Shown in pieces: positions 26,759 to 34,827 of a DNA stretch of 64,000 bases. The stretch lies in the NCBI GenBank assembly GCA_965214975.1, contig OZ244055.1:1178001-1242000 (forward strand), given 5' to 3'. The position numbers and the translations under genes are program-made. The notes under the pieces are model-generated. The model saw only the letters and a program-made list of their open reading frames with translations, was not told the origin of the DNA and made no database searches. The stretch's first letter is position 1, and each line of letters starts with the position of its first letter. Source of the DNA: JAJEBT01 sp965214975 (lineage in GTDB: Bacteria; Pseudomonadota; Alphaproteobacteria; MPNO01; UBA830).

Positions 26759-28314
26759 GACGCCAGCTCCCGCCGGAGAACCTTGCCGACCGGGCTTTTC
26801 GGAAGCGCGTCCGCGAACTCGACGACATGGGGCGTCTTGTAGGGCGCGATCCGGCCCCGCACGTGCCGCCTGATGTCCTCGGCCAGCTCCCGGGTCGCGG
26901 CGCGTCCGCCGGAGAGCACGCACACGGCGCGGATGCGGTTGCCGATCTCGCCGTCGGGGAGCGCGAGGACGCAGGCCTCGGCGACGCCCGGATACTGCCG
27001 CAGCGCGTTCTCGACCTCGTAGGGGGAGATCAGGATGCCCCTGCTCTTGAAGCAGTCGTCGCTCCGCCCCGCGATCCAGTGGTATCCGTCGTCGTCGCGC
27101 CAGCCGAGATCGCCGGTCCGGTACCAGCCGTCGCGCATGACCTCGCAGGTCTTCTCCGGATCGCGGTGGTAGCCGAGAAAGAACCCCGGATTGCCGGACG
27201 CGATCACGAGATGGCCGGTCTCGCCGTCCCCGAGGCGGTTGCCGTCGTCGTCCAGGACGGCGACCTCGGTGCCGGGCATGGGGACGCCGACGGAGCCCGG
27301 CCGCACGGGCAGGCGGGGCCCCTGCCCCATGACCATCTGCATTTCCGAAAGCCCGTAGTGCTCCCAGATGTCGCACCCGACGCGGTCGCGGAACTCCCTC
27401 CAGGTCGCGGCCTCGAGAGCCTCGCCGGTCGAGTTGCACCCGCGCAGCGATCCGAGATCGCGGGCGACCTCGCCGAGCGCGAGGATGCGGCGGTAGACCG
27501 TCGCGACCGAGTACAGCAGCGTGACGCGGTGGCGCTCGACCGCCTCGAGCACGGCTTCCGGCGTCGGGTGTTCCTCGAGAACCACTCCCGCGACGCCGTT
27601 TCGGAGCGGGAACAGGACATTGTGCCCGAGCGCGCTGATGAAGCTCCATTCGCCGGTGGCCAGCACGCGGTCGCCGTCCTCGACGGGAACGCGGTAGCGG
27701 TTCGAATCGCCGAGCGCGACGATCCAGCGATGGGCGTGGACGATGCCTTTCGGACGGCCGGTGGTGCCCGAGGTGTAGACGATGAACGCCGGTTCGTCCG
27801 CCGCGGTGTCGGCGAACCCGCAGGACTCTCCCGGCGCCCCGTCGATCAGCGCCGCGAATTCCGCGGCGCCCTCGGCGCGGCCCCGGACCGCGATCACGCC
27901 GTTCGGAAAGGCGTTCCCGAGCGAGGCCGCGCGGTCGGCCGCGACCACCGCCGCGACGGCGCCGGAATGTCCGGCCACGTAGTCGATCTCCTCCCCGCCG
28001 AGCCGGGAGTTGGCCAGCGCCGGCACCGCCCCGAGCGCGAACAGCGCGAGCACGGTCTCGGCGAACTCGTGGCAGTTGGGCAGCGCCACGAGGACCGTCG
28101 CGCCCCGCCCGATGCCGCGCGCCCGCAGGCCCCGGGCCAGCCGGTCGACCCGGGACGCCAGCTCCCGGTAGGTCAGATGGCCGTCGCGCCAGATCAGGGC
28201 CTTCCGTTCCCCAAGCCCGCGTCCGGAAATGCCGCCAAGGAGTTCCGACGCGATGTTCAGGCGTTCCGGGACCATGCGGTAGCCCGGGGGCGGATCCGGC
28301 AGCCGGAGGGTCAT
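26755..28314 (-). CDS. AMP-forming acid-CoA ligase (benzoate-CoA ligase-like group)
   Basis: 519-residue ANL-superfamily adenylating enzyme. The P-loop-like A3 motif is YTSGTTGRPKG (180-190), followed by NSTGEALEA, YGLSEMQ, the A8 region DGWYRTGDLGWRDDDGYHWI with SDDCFKSRGILISPYEVE, and the catalytic A10 lysine in SPVGKVLRREL close to the end. Overall text resembles aryl- or short acyl-CoA ligases, but the carboxylic acid substrate cannot be read. The start overlaps the stop of the enoyl-CoA hydratase gene (ATGA), and its own stop is overlapped by the exporter's CTG. Confidence 0.88.
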   Translation of the reverse strand: MTLRLPDPPPGYRMVPERLNIASELLGGISGRGLGERKALIWRDGHLTYRELASRVDRLARGLRARGIGRGATVLVALPNCHEFAETVLALFALGAVPALANSRLGGEEIDYVAGHSGAVAAVVAADRAASLGNAFPNGVIAVRGRAEGAAEFAALIDGAPGESCGFADTAADEPAFIVYTSGTTGRPKGIVHAHRWIVALGDSNRYRVPVEDGDRVLATGEWSFISALGHNVLFPLRNGVAGVVLEEHPTPEAVLEAVERHRVTLLYSVATVYRRILALGEVARDLGSLRGCNSTGEALEAATWREFRDRVGCDIWEHYGLSEMQMVMGQGPRLPVRPGSVGVPMPGTEVAVLDDDGNRLGDGETGHLVIASGNPGFFLGYHRDPEKTCEVMRDGWYRTGDLGWRDDDGYHWIAGRSDDCFKSRGILISPYEVENALRQYPGVAEACVLALPDGEIGNRIRAVCVLSGGRAATRELAEDIRRHVRGRIAPYKTPHVVEFADALPKSPVGKVLRRELAS

Positions 28315-29213
28315 GCGCTGCCGCCCTTCCCCCCGCCGTCGTCATAGGCCGGTCCGCGGTACTCGGGGGCGCGCTTCTCGATAAAGGCCCGGATGCCCTC
28401 GACGCAATCCTTTGTCCGCGTGATCTCCTGGATGGCCGCGAACTCGCGGTTCCACCCTTCCTCGCTGCGGTTGTGGTTCCAGTACATCTTGACCAGTTCC
28501 TTGGCGTAGCGCACCGAGAGATGGGGATTGGAAGCGATCCGCCCCGCGTAGGCCAGGGTTTCGTCGAGCAGGTCGTCGTGCGGAATGACCTTCTCGACCA
28601 GCCCCATGCCGAGGGCTTCGGACGCGTCGACGATCCGCCCGGTCAGGATCAGGTCGAGAGCCTTGCCGACGCCGACCAGCTTGGGCAGGTTCCGCGCCCC
28701 TCCGGATTCGGGCAGGAACCCCGCCGGAACCGCGACCTCTCCGAGGCGCGCCCTGTCCGAGGCGAAGCGAAGGTCGCACAGCGTGCAGATCTCGAGGCCG
28801 ATCCCGACCGCGGGACCGTTGATGGCCGCGATGACGATGCAGGGCAGATCCTCGAACTTGCGGAAGGCGCGCTGCAGAACCTGGTGGCGGAGATCGTTGA
28901 AGAAGTAGCTCGCGAGTTCCCTGTAGGGGCCGAAGTTCCCGAAATCGAACCCCTCGTCGCCGGCGCCGAGCGGCCCCGCCTCGGTCTTCAGGTCGCCGCC
29001 GGCGGAGAACGCCCTTCCCGCGCCGGTCACGATCACGATCTTGACGGCGGAATTGCGGGAGATCTCGTCGCACAGCGCGTCGAGCTCGACGCGCATGCGC
29101 ACGTCGACGGCGTTCAGGGATTCCGGACGGTCGAGCGTGATCAGGCCGATCGACCGCTCGCCCGGCCGGAGGGGGTTGTCGCGGAGTTCCCATCTCAGTG
29201 CCTTGTAGTCCAT
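28311..29213 (-). CDS. enoyl-CoA hydratase/isomerase family protein
   Basis: 300 residues, crotonase fold. The oxyanion-hole segments are FSAGGDLKTE (about 67-76) and INGPAVGIGLEI (about 130-141), and LPESGGARNL supplies a likely catalytic glutamate. It is longer than a standard crotonase because of an insertion after GGDL (GPLGAGDEGFDFGNFG) and an extended C-terminus ending EKRAPEYRGPAY. It is translated between a NadX-like gene (21-bp gap) and the CoA ligase (4-bp overlap), consistent with a CoA-dependent degradation route. Confidence 0.87.
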   Translation of the reverse strand: MDYKALRWELRDNPLRPGERSIGLITLDRPESLNAVDVRMRVELDALCDEISRNSAVKIVIVTGAGRAFSAGGDLKTEAGPLGAGDEGFDFGNFGPYRELASYFFNDLRHQVLQRAFRKFEDLPCIVIAAINGPAVGIGLEICTLCDLRFASDRARLGEVAVPAGFLPESGGARNLPKLVGVGKALDLILTGRIVDASEALGMGLVEKVIPHDDLLDETLAYAGRIASNPHLSVRYAKELVKMYWNHNRSEEGWNREFAAIQEITRTKDCVEGIRAFIEKRAPEYRGPAYDDGGGKGGSA

Positions 29214-29234
29214 CGGTCCCTCCGGCGAACGGTG

Positions 29235-30035
29235 TCAGCTTCCGGCCCGGAACGGTGTCGCGAGCGCTCTCAGGGCGGCGATCACGCTCAGCGCGGTGAT
29301 CTTTCCGGTCCTGGGGTTTTCCTCGGTGGGCACGTTCTCGATCGTCATCGAGAACCGCGCGCTGTCGGCGTCGACGTCGATGCGGTGGGTGTTGCGGTCG
29401 AGCGCCGGGTCGGCCCAGATCTCGAGACGCGTCCGGTCGGGCCCGATACCGGCGAGGCCGAGCGCCGCCGCCACGTTGACGTTGGCCGGGAAACCGCGAG
29501 CTCCCTCGCGCGCCGATCCCTCGAAGACCTTGAGCGGCCCGGAGAGGTTCTCCAGCGAAATCCCGCGTTCGGAGAGATGCGGCGCGCCGTCCAGGGATCC
29601 GGGCGGCTTGCGGGTGACCATGCGGACCTCGCGGATGTTTCCCTCGGCGGCCGCGCGCACGGCGTCGAGACCGAGCAGCGCCCCTGTGGCGAGAACGATG
29701 CGTCCCCCGCCGGATCTCGCCAACTCGACGGCATCGGGGTGCTCGAGAAGCCCGGCGGCGCTGACGGTCACCAGAACGCGTCCGGCGGCAAGCGCCGGCT
29801 CGGCGATCGAGGGGAAGGCCGCCTTCGGGGCGCATTCGACGACGACATCGCACGACCGGGCGAGTTCCCCGGGCCCGACGACGGGCACCGCACGGCAGAC
29901 TCCCGCCATCGCCCGGCGGGCCTTGTCGGCGTCGCGGGAGCACGCTGCGGCCAGCTCCAGGCCTTCGAGGCCCTTTTCCAGCGCGGCCGCCACCGCAGTT
30001 CCGATCGTTCCGAAACCGGCGATTCCGACCTTCAC
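29235..30035 (-). CDS. aspartate dehydrogenase-like NAD(P)-dependent oxidoreductase (NadX family)
   Basis: 266 residues from a GTG at 30035 (GGGAGA about 12 bp upstream), the usual NadX length; open frame further upstream looks untranslated. Rossmann motif VGIAGFGTIG with G-x-G-x-x-G at residues 7-12, then ECAPKAAF, VTVSAAGLLEH, LATGALLGLDAV and GFPANVNVAAALGLAG, all typical of aspartate dehydrogenase. In NAD synthesis NadX makes iminoaspartate; here the neighbours are CoA-pathway genes, not nadA/nadC, so a catabolic amino-acid or imine role is equally likely. Confidence 0.8.
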   Translation of the reverse strand: MKVGIAGFGTIGTAVAAALEKGLEGLELAAACSRDADKARRAMAGVCRAVPVVGPGELARSCDVVVECAPKAAFPSIAEPALAAGRVLVTVSAAGLLEHPDAVELARSGGGRIVLATGALLGLDAVRAAAEGNIREVRMVTRKPPGSLDGAPHLSERGISLENLSGPLKVFEGSAREGARGFPANVNVAAALGLAGIGPDRTRLEIWADPALDRNTHRIDVDADSARFSMTIENVPTEENPRTGKITALSVIAALRALATPFRAGS

Positions 30036-30140
30036 CGCATCGTCTCCCGAACCCTGTCGCCTTCGACAGGCTCGATGGCGAAGGCCGAGCATACCAGACC
30101 GCAGCCGTCGGCGCGAAGGCGGGAGCTTGCCCCCGTGCCG

Positions 30141-30650
30141 CTATCCGGCCGCGTCCGGCGCCGGGACCGTTCCGGAAGGCCGCTTGGCGATGGGTTCCAC
30201 GAAACGGAGTTCCGTGTCCCAGGGGAAGAAGATCCAGGTGTCCTGGCTGACCTCGGTGATGAAGGTGTCCACCATCGGACGGCCTTCGGGCTTGGCGTAC
30301 ACGGTCGCGAAATGGGCGTTCGGCAGCATGTCCCGCACGATCCTGGCGGTCTGGCCGGTGTCCACGAGATCGTCCACGATGAGCATGCCGCTGCCCCCGT
30401 CCGCGTCCTTGATGCCCTTGAGCAACTGGAGGTCTCCGTGATCCTGGTGGTCGTAGGAGGACACGCAGATGGTGTCGATCACGCGGACCTCGAGCTCGCG
30501 CGCGACGACCGCGGCCGGCACGAGACCGCCGCGGGTGACCGCGACGACGCTGCGCCAGGTCTCGCCGCCAAGCCGCCATGCAAGCGCCTTGGCGTCGCGG
30601 TGAAGCTGGTCCCAGGAAACCGGGAAGGCCTTTCCGTAGTGCTCGTTCAT
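30141..30650 (-). CDS. gpt: xanthine-guanine phosphoribosyltransferase
   Basis: 169-residue purine salvage enzyme transferring phosphoribose from PRPP to xanthine or guanine. The PRPP signature is MLIVDDLVDTGQTA (89-102); the N-terminal VVAVTRGGLVPAAVVAREL supplies the pyrophosphate loop, and the C-terminal FPWDTE element is characteristic of the Gpt branch. It lies 105 bp upstream of the nadX-like gene on the same strand and may be its own unit. The 1-kb stretch upstream of it has no intact gene. Confidence 0.93.
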   Translation of the reverse strand: MNEHYGKAFPVSWDQLHRDAKALAWRLGGETWRSVVAVTRGGLVPAAVVARELEVRVIDTICVSSYDHQDHGDLQLLKGIKDADGGSGMLIVDDLVDTGQTARIVRDMLPNAHFATVYAKPEGRPMVDTFITEVSQDTWIFFPWDTELRFVEPIAKRPSGTVPAPDAAG

Positions 30651-30869
30651 TTTCCGGACTCTTGGTTGGGGCTGCGTGGCGGGTCGGGCTGGCGGGTTCC
30701 GGAGAAAGGCCCGATTCCAGATGGTGGAAACGGGTGACGCGGAACCGCCGGCGACGGCAGGAGCCGCACCCCCTCCGCTTGATCCGCGGCATGCCGAAGT
30801 CGCGCCTCCGCCGCGTCCGCGATGTCCCCGGCGGTCTTGGCGTCCGCAACGGCATCGACGCTCCTCGAT

Positions 30870-31480
30870 CCGGTTTCGGGCGGACCGGTCCGTTCGGCGG
30901 GCGTTGAACTGTCGCGGATCCGCCTGCTCCCGGGACGGAAGGAGGCGCGCGTCACCGGCCCGCCGGCGTCGAAGGCCTCCTTGGGGAACGTGTCGGAAGC
31001 GTGACCGCGGGCCTGCGGGGCCGTCGCGGAGACTTCGGGCGGACGAGGGGCCGGAGAGGAAGCTGCGGTGGCGGCGCACGCTGTCCCCGTTGCGTCGCGG
31101 CAGTCGCCGGCGGCTCGGGCGGTGTGCCCCCGAGGCGTTCGGCGACCCCGAAGCGGGCCACGCGCGCCGGGTCTTCGAGCGTCGGGTGACCGGCGGTGAT
31201 GCCGTTTGCCTCGCGGTGTTCCCATGGTGCCTCGGGAGCCTGGAGCGTCGTTTGGCGGTCCGCCTGCCGCGGGCGGTGGGACAGGCGGTTCGCCTTGGTG
31301 TTGCCTTGAGCCGTTCAACGGCATCGTAGATGCCGACGCCGCGCTCCTCAAGAAAGAGCTCCGCGCACGGCCGGTTGAAGAAATCCGGCGCACGGCGACC
31401 CTCCATGCCGAACACGCGGTCGATGACCGGGACATCCGCCAAGCGGACACGGGCGTCCCGTGCCGCGGCCACGGCCCGCC
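30870..31480 (-). pseudogene. decayed defence-type gene (AbiJ-like N-terminus plus restriction-nuclease-like segment)
   Basis: The 1,040 bp between 30651 and 31690 contains no intact gene. On the minus strand, consecutive protein-like pieces occur in different frames: VPVIDRVFGMEG..APDFFNRPCAELFLEE (about 31455-31340), then TKANRLSH and WEHREANGITAGHPTLEDPA (about 31310-31150), then QARGHASDTFPKEAFDAGGP (about 31015-30960). From memory these resemble the N-terminus of AbiJ-type abortive-infection proteins (FxNRTxAEFFxxELG pattern) and a downstream PD-(D/E)xK nuclease entry segment. No catalytic D-ExK pair survives. At least two frameshifts are needed to join the pieces. The family match is unverified. 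Confidence 0.4.
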
Positions 31481-31690
31481 CTCGATCCCGACGCCGTGAA
31501 CCGGACGTCGACCTGCCCGAGCGCTTCCGGCCTCCATCGGCCGGCGGCGCGTTCCGCGGGCACGCCGGGCCGGCCGACGGAGGCGTCGGTCGCCCTTGCC
31601 GCGCCGCCGTGCCGCAGGTAGCCTTGTGCCGTGGCGGAGGGGGCCTGCTCCGGTCCCGCTTCCGGCCGGATCGTTCGCGGCGGCGGCAAG

Positions 31691-32428
31691 ATGGCGAAAC
31701 CCCTCGAGTTTCCGGACGACGTGCGGCCCGATTTCCGCGGTTTCTCGAAGGAGGCGTTCGCCTTCCTCGAGGAGCTCGAACGCAACAACGACCGGAACTG
31801 GTTCAAGGCGCGCAAGGAGGTCTACGACCGCGAGGTCAGGTTCGCCATGGAGTGCCTTCTCGCCGAGTTCCGCGCCGCCGAGCCGGTCCGCGGCGACCCC
31901 CGGCGCGGCATGTTCCGGATCCACCGGGACACGCGTTTCTCCGCCGACAAGAGCCCGTACAAGACCCACGCCGGCGCGGTGCTCACGAGATCCGGCGGCA
32001 AGGGCGAACCGGGGCTGGCCTATGTCCACGTCCAGCCGGGGCGGTCGTTCGTCTCCGCGGGGTTCTACGCGCCGGACCGGGAATTTCTCCACGCCTGGCG
32101 CCGCCGCATCGCGGACAAGCCGGAGGAGTTCCTGGAGCTCGCCGGGACATTGCGGAAGCCGCGCCACGTCTTCGGGCACCGCGGCGCGCTGAAGACCATG
32201 CCGCGCGGGTTCCGGGAGCATGCCGACGGCCCGGTGGCGGACTATCTTCGCTGGAAGCACTTTCTGGTGACCCGGACGGTCACCGACGCGCAAGCGGGAA
32301 GCCGTCGCCTGGTCGCTCTCGTCCGGGAGACGATCGACGTCGCCGAGCCTCTCCTCGAATTCGGCTGGGCCGTCCGCGAGACCGCGCTCGAGGACGACCC
32401 CCGCCGCCATCTGCGCACCCGTCCGTGA
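31691..32428 (+). CDS. DUF2461/TIGR02453 family protein
   Basis: 245 residues. FSKEAFAFLEELERNNDRNWFKARKEVYD (residues about 18-46, in two halves FLEELERNNDRNWF and KARKEVYD) is the hallmark of this family, followed by FRIHRDTRFSADKSPYKTH and the YVHVQPG and GFYAPD strand segments. Such proteins are widespread; function is unknown, with sporadic links to nucleic-acid or stress pathways. A good start is ATG 31691; it is followed 97 bp later by the aromatic catabolism operon but need not be part of it. Confidence 0.9.
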   Translation: MAKPLEFPDDVRPDFRGFSKEAFAFLEELERNNDRNWFKARKEVYDREVRFAMECLLAEFRAAEPVRGDPRRGMFRIHRDTRFSADKSPYKTHAGAVLTRSGGKGEPGLAYVHVQPGRSFVSAGFYAPDREFLHAWRRRIADKPEEFLELAGTLRKPRHVFGHRGALKTMPRGFREHADGPVADYLRWKHFLVTRTVTDAQAGSRRLVALVRETIDVAEPLLEFGWAVRETALEDDPRRHLRTRP

Positions 32429-32525
32429 CGGGACGCATGCCGGGGGCACGCGGAACGGCGGGGCTGCCGGCGCGCCACCGCCCAAGCCGTCGCCGGGGCG
32501 GCCGCGACGGTCGGGGGACGCAGGC

Positions 32526-33608
32526 ATGAGCGGTCGCGCCGGGGTCGTCGGCGGAGTCTGCATGGCGCACGCTCCGCAGTTCCTCACCCTTCCCGAAACC
32601 GAGGACGGAAGCACGGTCGAGCGGATCCGGGCGCTCGCGGCCGAGAACGGACGCCGCCTGCGCGCGCTCGAGCCCGACGTGACCGTCGTCGTCGCCAATG
32701 ACCACGCGAACCAGTTCCTCCTCCACTGCGTTCCGGCTTTCGCGGTTCATGTGGGCAAGGAGGCCCGGGGCGCCTTCGCCGGCCGCGAGTTCCGTCACGA
32801 CGTGGACGGCGCCGTCGCGATGGCGCTCCTGCGCCATCTGCAGGAGGAGAGGTTCGATCCCGCGTTCACGAGCACCGCCGAGCTCGACTACGCGTTCGGG
32901 ATACCCCTGGACTTCCTCGGGACCGACGGCCCCGTCATCCCCCTGTACGTGAACGCCTACGTGCCGCCCCAGCCGCGCATCGAGCGCTGCTTCCATCTCG
33001 GACAGGCGATCGATCGCGGCCTCAAGGCGATCGGCGCGCGCGCCGTGGTCGTCGCGAGCGGCGGGCTGTCGCATTTCCCGGGGACCGACCGCTACGCCGA
33101 CCCTGCGACGGCCTTCGATCTCAAGGTGATGCGCGAGGTCGGAAGCGGCAATCTGCGCTGGCTTCTCTCGCTCGACGAGCGGACGCTCGACGCCACCGGC
33201 AACATCGAGCTCCGGTGCTGGGCGGTGGCGGCGGGCATGCTTGGCGAGCGCGCCCCCGACGCCGCGTCGTTCGAGCCGAGCTGGCATCACAACTACGCGA
33301 CCCTGGCGTGGTGGTCCGAACCCGCCGAGAGCGGAGAGCCTCTCCACTATCCGCCCGTGGCCCCGGGGCGGGTGGCGCTGACCGAAGCGCTTCACCGCCT
33401 CGCCGGCGACGCCGCCGCGCGGCGGCTCTACCGGGAGGATCCGGAAGCCTTCTCCCGCTCCCTCGACGTCTCGCCGGAGGAACGCGCTGCCCTCGCGACG
33501 CTGGACGAGGCGGCGTTCGCGGAACTCCGCGTCCACCCCTTCGTTCCGTTCATGGCGCGCCTGCATCTCGACCGCGAGCGGGACGGGGAACCGGACGGCG
33601 GCGCGTGA
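32526..33608 (+). CDS. class III extradiol ring-cleavage dioxygenase, fused LigB and LigA domains
   Basis: 360 residues. The LigB catalytic domain occupies about 1-280: likely Fe(II)/acid-base histidines are H15 (CMAHAPQFL), H60 (VVANDHANQ) and H183 (SGGLSHFPG). The C-terminal 75 residues (ALTEALHRLAGD through RVHPFVPFMARLH) match the small LigA subunit, so beta and alpha subunits are joined in one chain as in gallate-type dioxygenases. The enzyme should open a catecholic or gallate-like ring by meta cleavage. It is coupled to the flavin hydroxylase by a 4-bp GTGA overlap, which suits a hydroxylate-then-cleave sequence. Confidence 0.85.
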   Translation: MSGRAGVVGGVCMAHAPQFLTLPETEDGSTVERIRALAAENGRRLRALEPDVTVVVANDHANQFLLHCVPAFAVHVGKEARGAFAGREFRHDVDGAVAMALLRHLQEERFDPAFTSTAELDYAFGIPLDFLGTDGPVIPLYVNAYVPPQPRIERCFHLGQAIDRGLKAIGARAVVVASGGLSHFPGTDRYADPATAFDLKVMREVGSGNLRWLLSLDERTLDATGNIELRCWAVAAGMLGERAPDAASFEPSWHHNYATLAWWSEPAESGEPLHYPPVAPGRVALTEALHRLAGDAAARRLYREDPEAFSRSLDVSPEERAALATLDEAAFAELRVHPFVPFMARLHLDRERDGEPDGGA

Positions 33609-34822
33609 CGTCCGGAGCGCCCGTGGTGGTGGTCGGGTGCGGCCCCGTCGGCATGGTGCTGACGCTCGCGCTTCACCGCCGAGGCGTGCCGGTCACGCTG
33701 CTCGAGCGCGAACCGGAGCCGGTCGAGGACCAGCGGGCGGCCGCCATCCAGCCGTCGTCGCTCGACATGCTCGGCCGGCTCGGCATCGTGGACGAGGTCC
33801 GCGAACGGGGGCTGGTGTCCCCGACCTTCCACTACCGCGACCGGGTGGGCGGAGACCTCGTGGCCGAGTTCGACTTCTCGGCGCTTTCCGACATCACGGA
33901 GTTTCCGTTCGTCGTCCAGTACGAGCAGTTCAAGCTCGTCGAGACGATCGCGCGGGAGATCGGCGGGACCGACGCCGTCCGGCTCCGCTTCTCCTGCGGA
34001 GTCTCGGGGCTGGAGCAGAACGCGGATTCGGTCACGGTGCGCTTTCGCAACGAGGGCGGCGAGGAGGAGAGCCTCGAGACCCGGTGGCTGGTCGGCTGCG
34101 ACGGCTACGGCTCCGCGGTCCGCCGGTCGGCCGGCATCGAGTTCGCCGGTTTCACCTATCCGGAGCGCTTCGTGAAGATCGGCTCGGACTTCGACTTTCT
34201 GGCGGCTGGCCAGGCGCTCTGCATACGCAACTTCTTCTCGGACCCGGACGAGTGGTGCAACCTCTTCAAGGTCAACGGCCACGGACCGCCCGGCATCTGG
34301 CGGACGGTGTTTCCCACGCGGCGCGGCGAGACCGCCGAGGAATGCCTCGATCCCGCCCGCGTCCAGGGCCGGCTGCAGAAGTTTTTTCCCAAGGAGGGCG
34401 ACTACCACATCGTCTACGCCGGGATCTACGACGTGCACCAGCGCGTCGCGGAAACGTTCCGCAGGGGCCGCGTGCTGCTCGCCGGGGACTCCGCCCATGT
34501 CAACAACCCGATCGGCGGACTCGGCATGAACGGCGGCATCCACGATGCCGTGGCGCTGGCCGAGGCGCTTTCGGAGACGATCCGCGGCGCGCCGGACGGG
34601 CTTCTCGACCGCTACAGCCGCCGGCGCCGGAAGGCCCAGCTGGACGGCGTCCAGGCGACCTCGATCGCGAACAAGAGACTCATGGAGGCCCGGGATCCCG
34701 CGATCCGACGCCGCCAGCTCGACGACGTCCGGGCGACGGCGGAGGATCCCGGCCGCCACCGCGCCTACTGCCTGAACGCCGGCATGTACACCAGCCTCGA
34801 ACAGGCCGGCGCGGTCTCCTGA
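33605..34822 (+). CDS. FAD-dependent aromatic hydroxylase (MhpA/PheA-type)
   Basis: 405 residues from a GTG coupled to the dioxygenase stop. Dinucleotide-binding G-x-G-x-x-G is GCGPVGM (11-17), the DG motif appears as LVGCDGYGSAVRR, and the second FAD motif as LLAGDSAHVNNPIGGLGMNG. The group hydroxylates phenolic acids using NAD(P)H and oxygen. RAAAIQPSSLDMLGRLG is the MhpA-like segment after the beta-alpha-beta unit. It lacks the thioredoxin-like C-terminal domain of phenol hydroxylases, so it is nearer 3-(3-hydroxyphenyl)propionate hydroxylase. The substrate is not determined. Confidence 0.87.
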   Translation: MTSGAPVVVVGCGPVGMVLTLALHRRGVPVTLLEREPEPVEDQRAAAIQPSSLDMLGRLGIVDEVRERGLVSPTFHYRDRVGGDLVAEFDFSALSDITEFPFVVQYEQFKLVETIAREIGGTDAVRLRFSCGVSGLEQNADSVTVRFRNEGGEEESLETRWLVGCDGYGSAVRRSAGIEFAGFTYPERFVKIGSDFDFLAAGQALCIRNFFSDPDEWCNLFKVNGHGPPGIWRTVFPTRRGETAEECLDPARVQGRLQKFFPKEGDYHIVYAGIYDVHQRVAETFRRGRVLLAGDSAHVNNPIGGLGMNGGIHDAVALAEALSETIRGAPDGLLDRYSRRRRKAQLDGVQATSIANKRLMEARDPAIRRRQLDDVRATAEDPGRHRAYCLNAGMYTSLEQAGAVS

Positions 34823-34827
34823 AAGCC

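Noticed and set aside
30647..32698. 683-codon minus-strand open frame joining the gap with the DUF2461 antisense
   Set aside because: Most of it is the shadow of DUF2461; only the part at 30870-31480 is protein-like and is described as a pseudogene.
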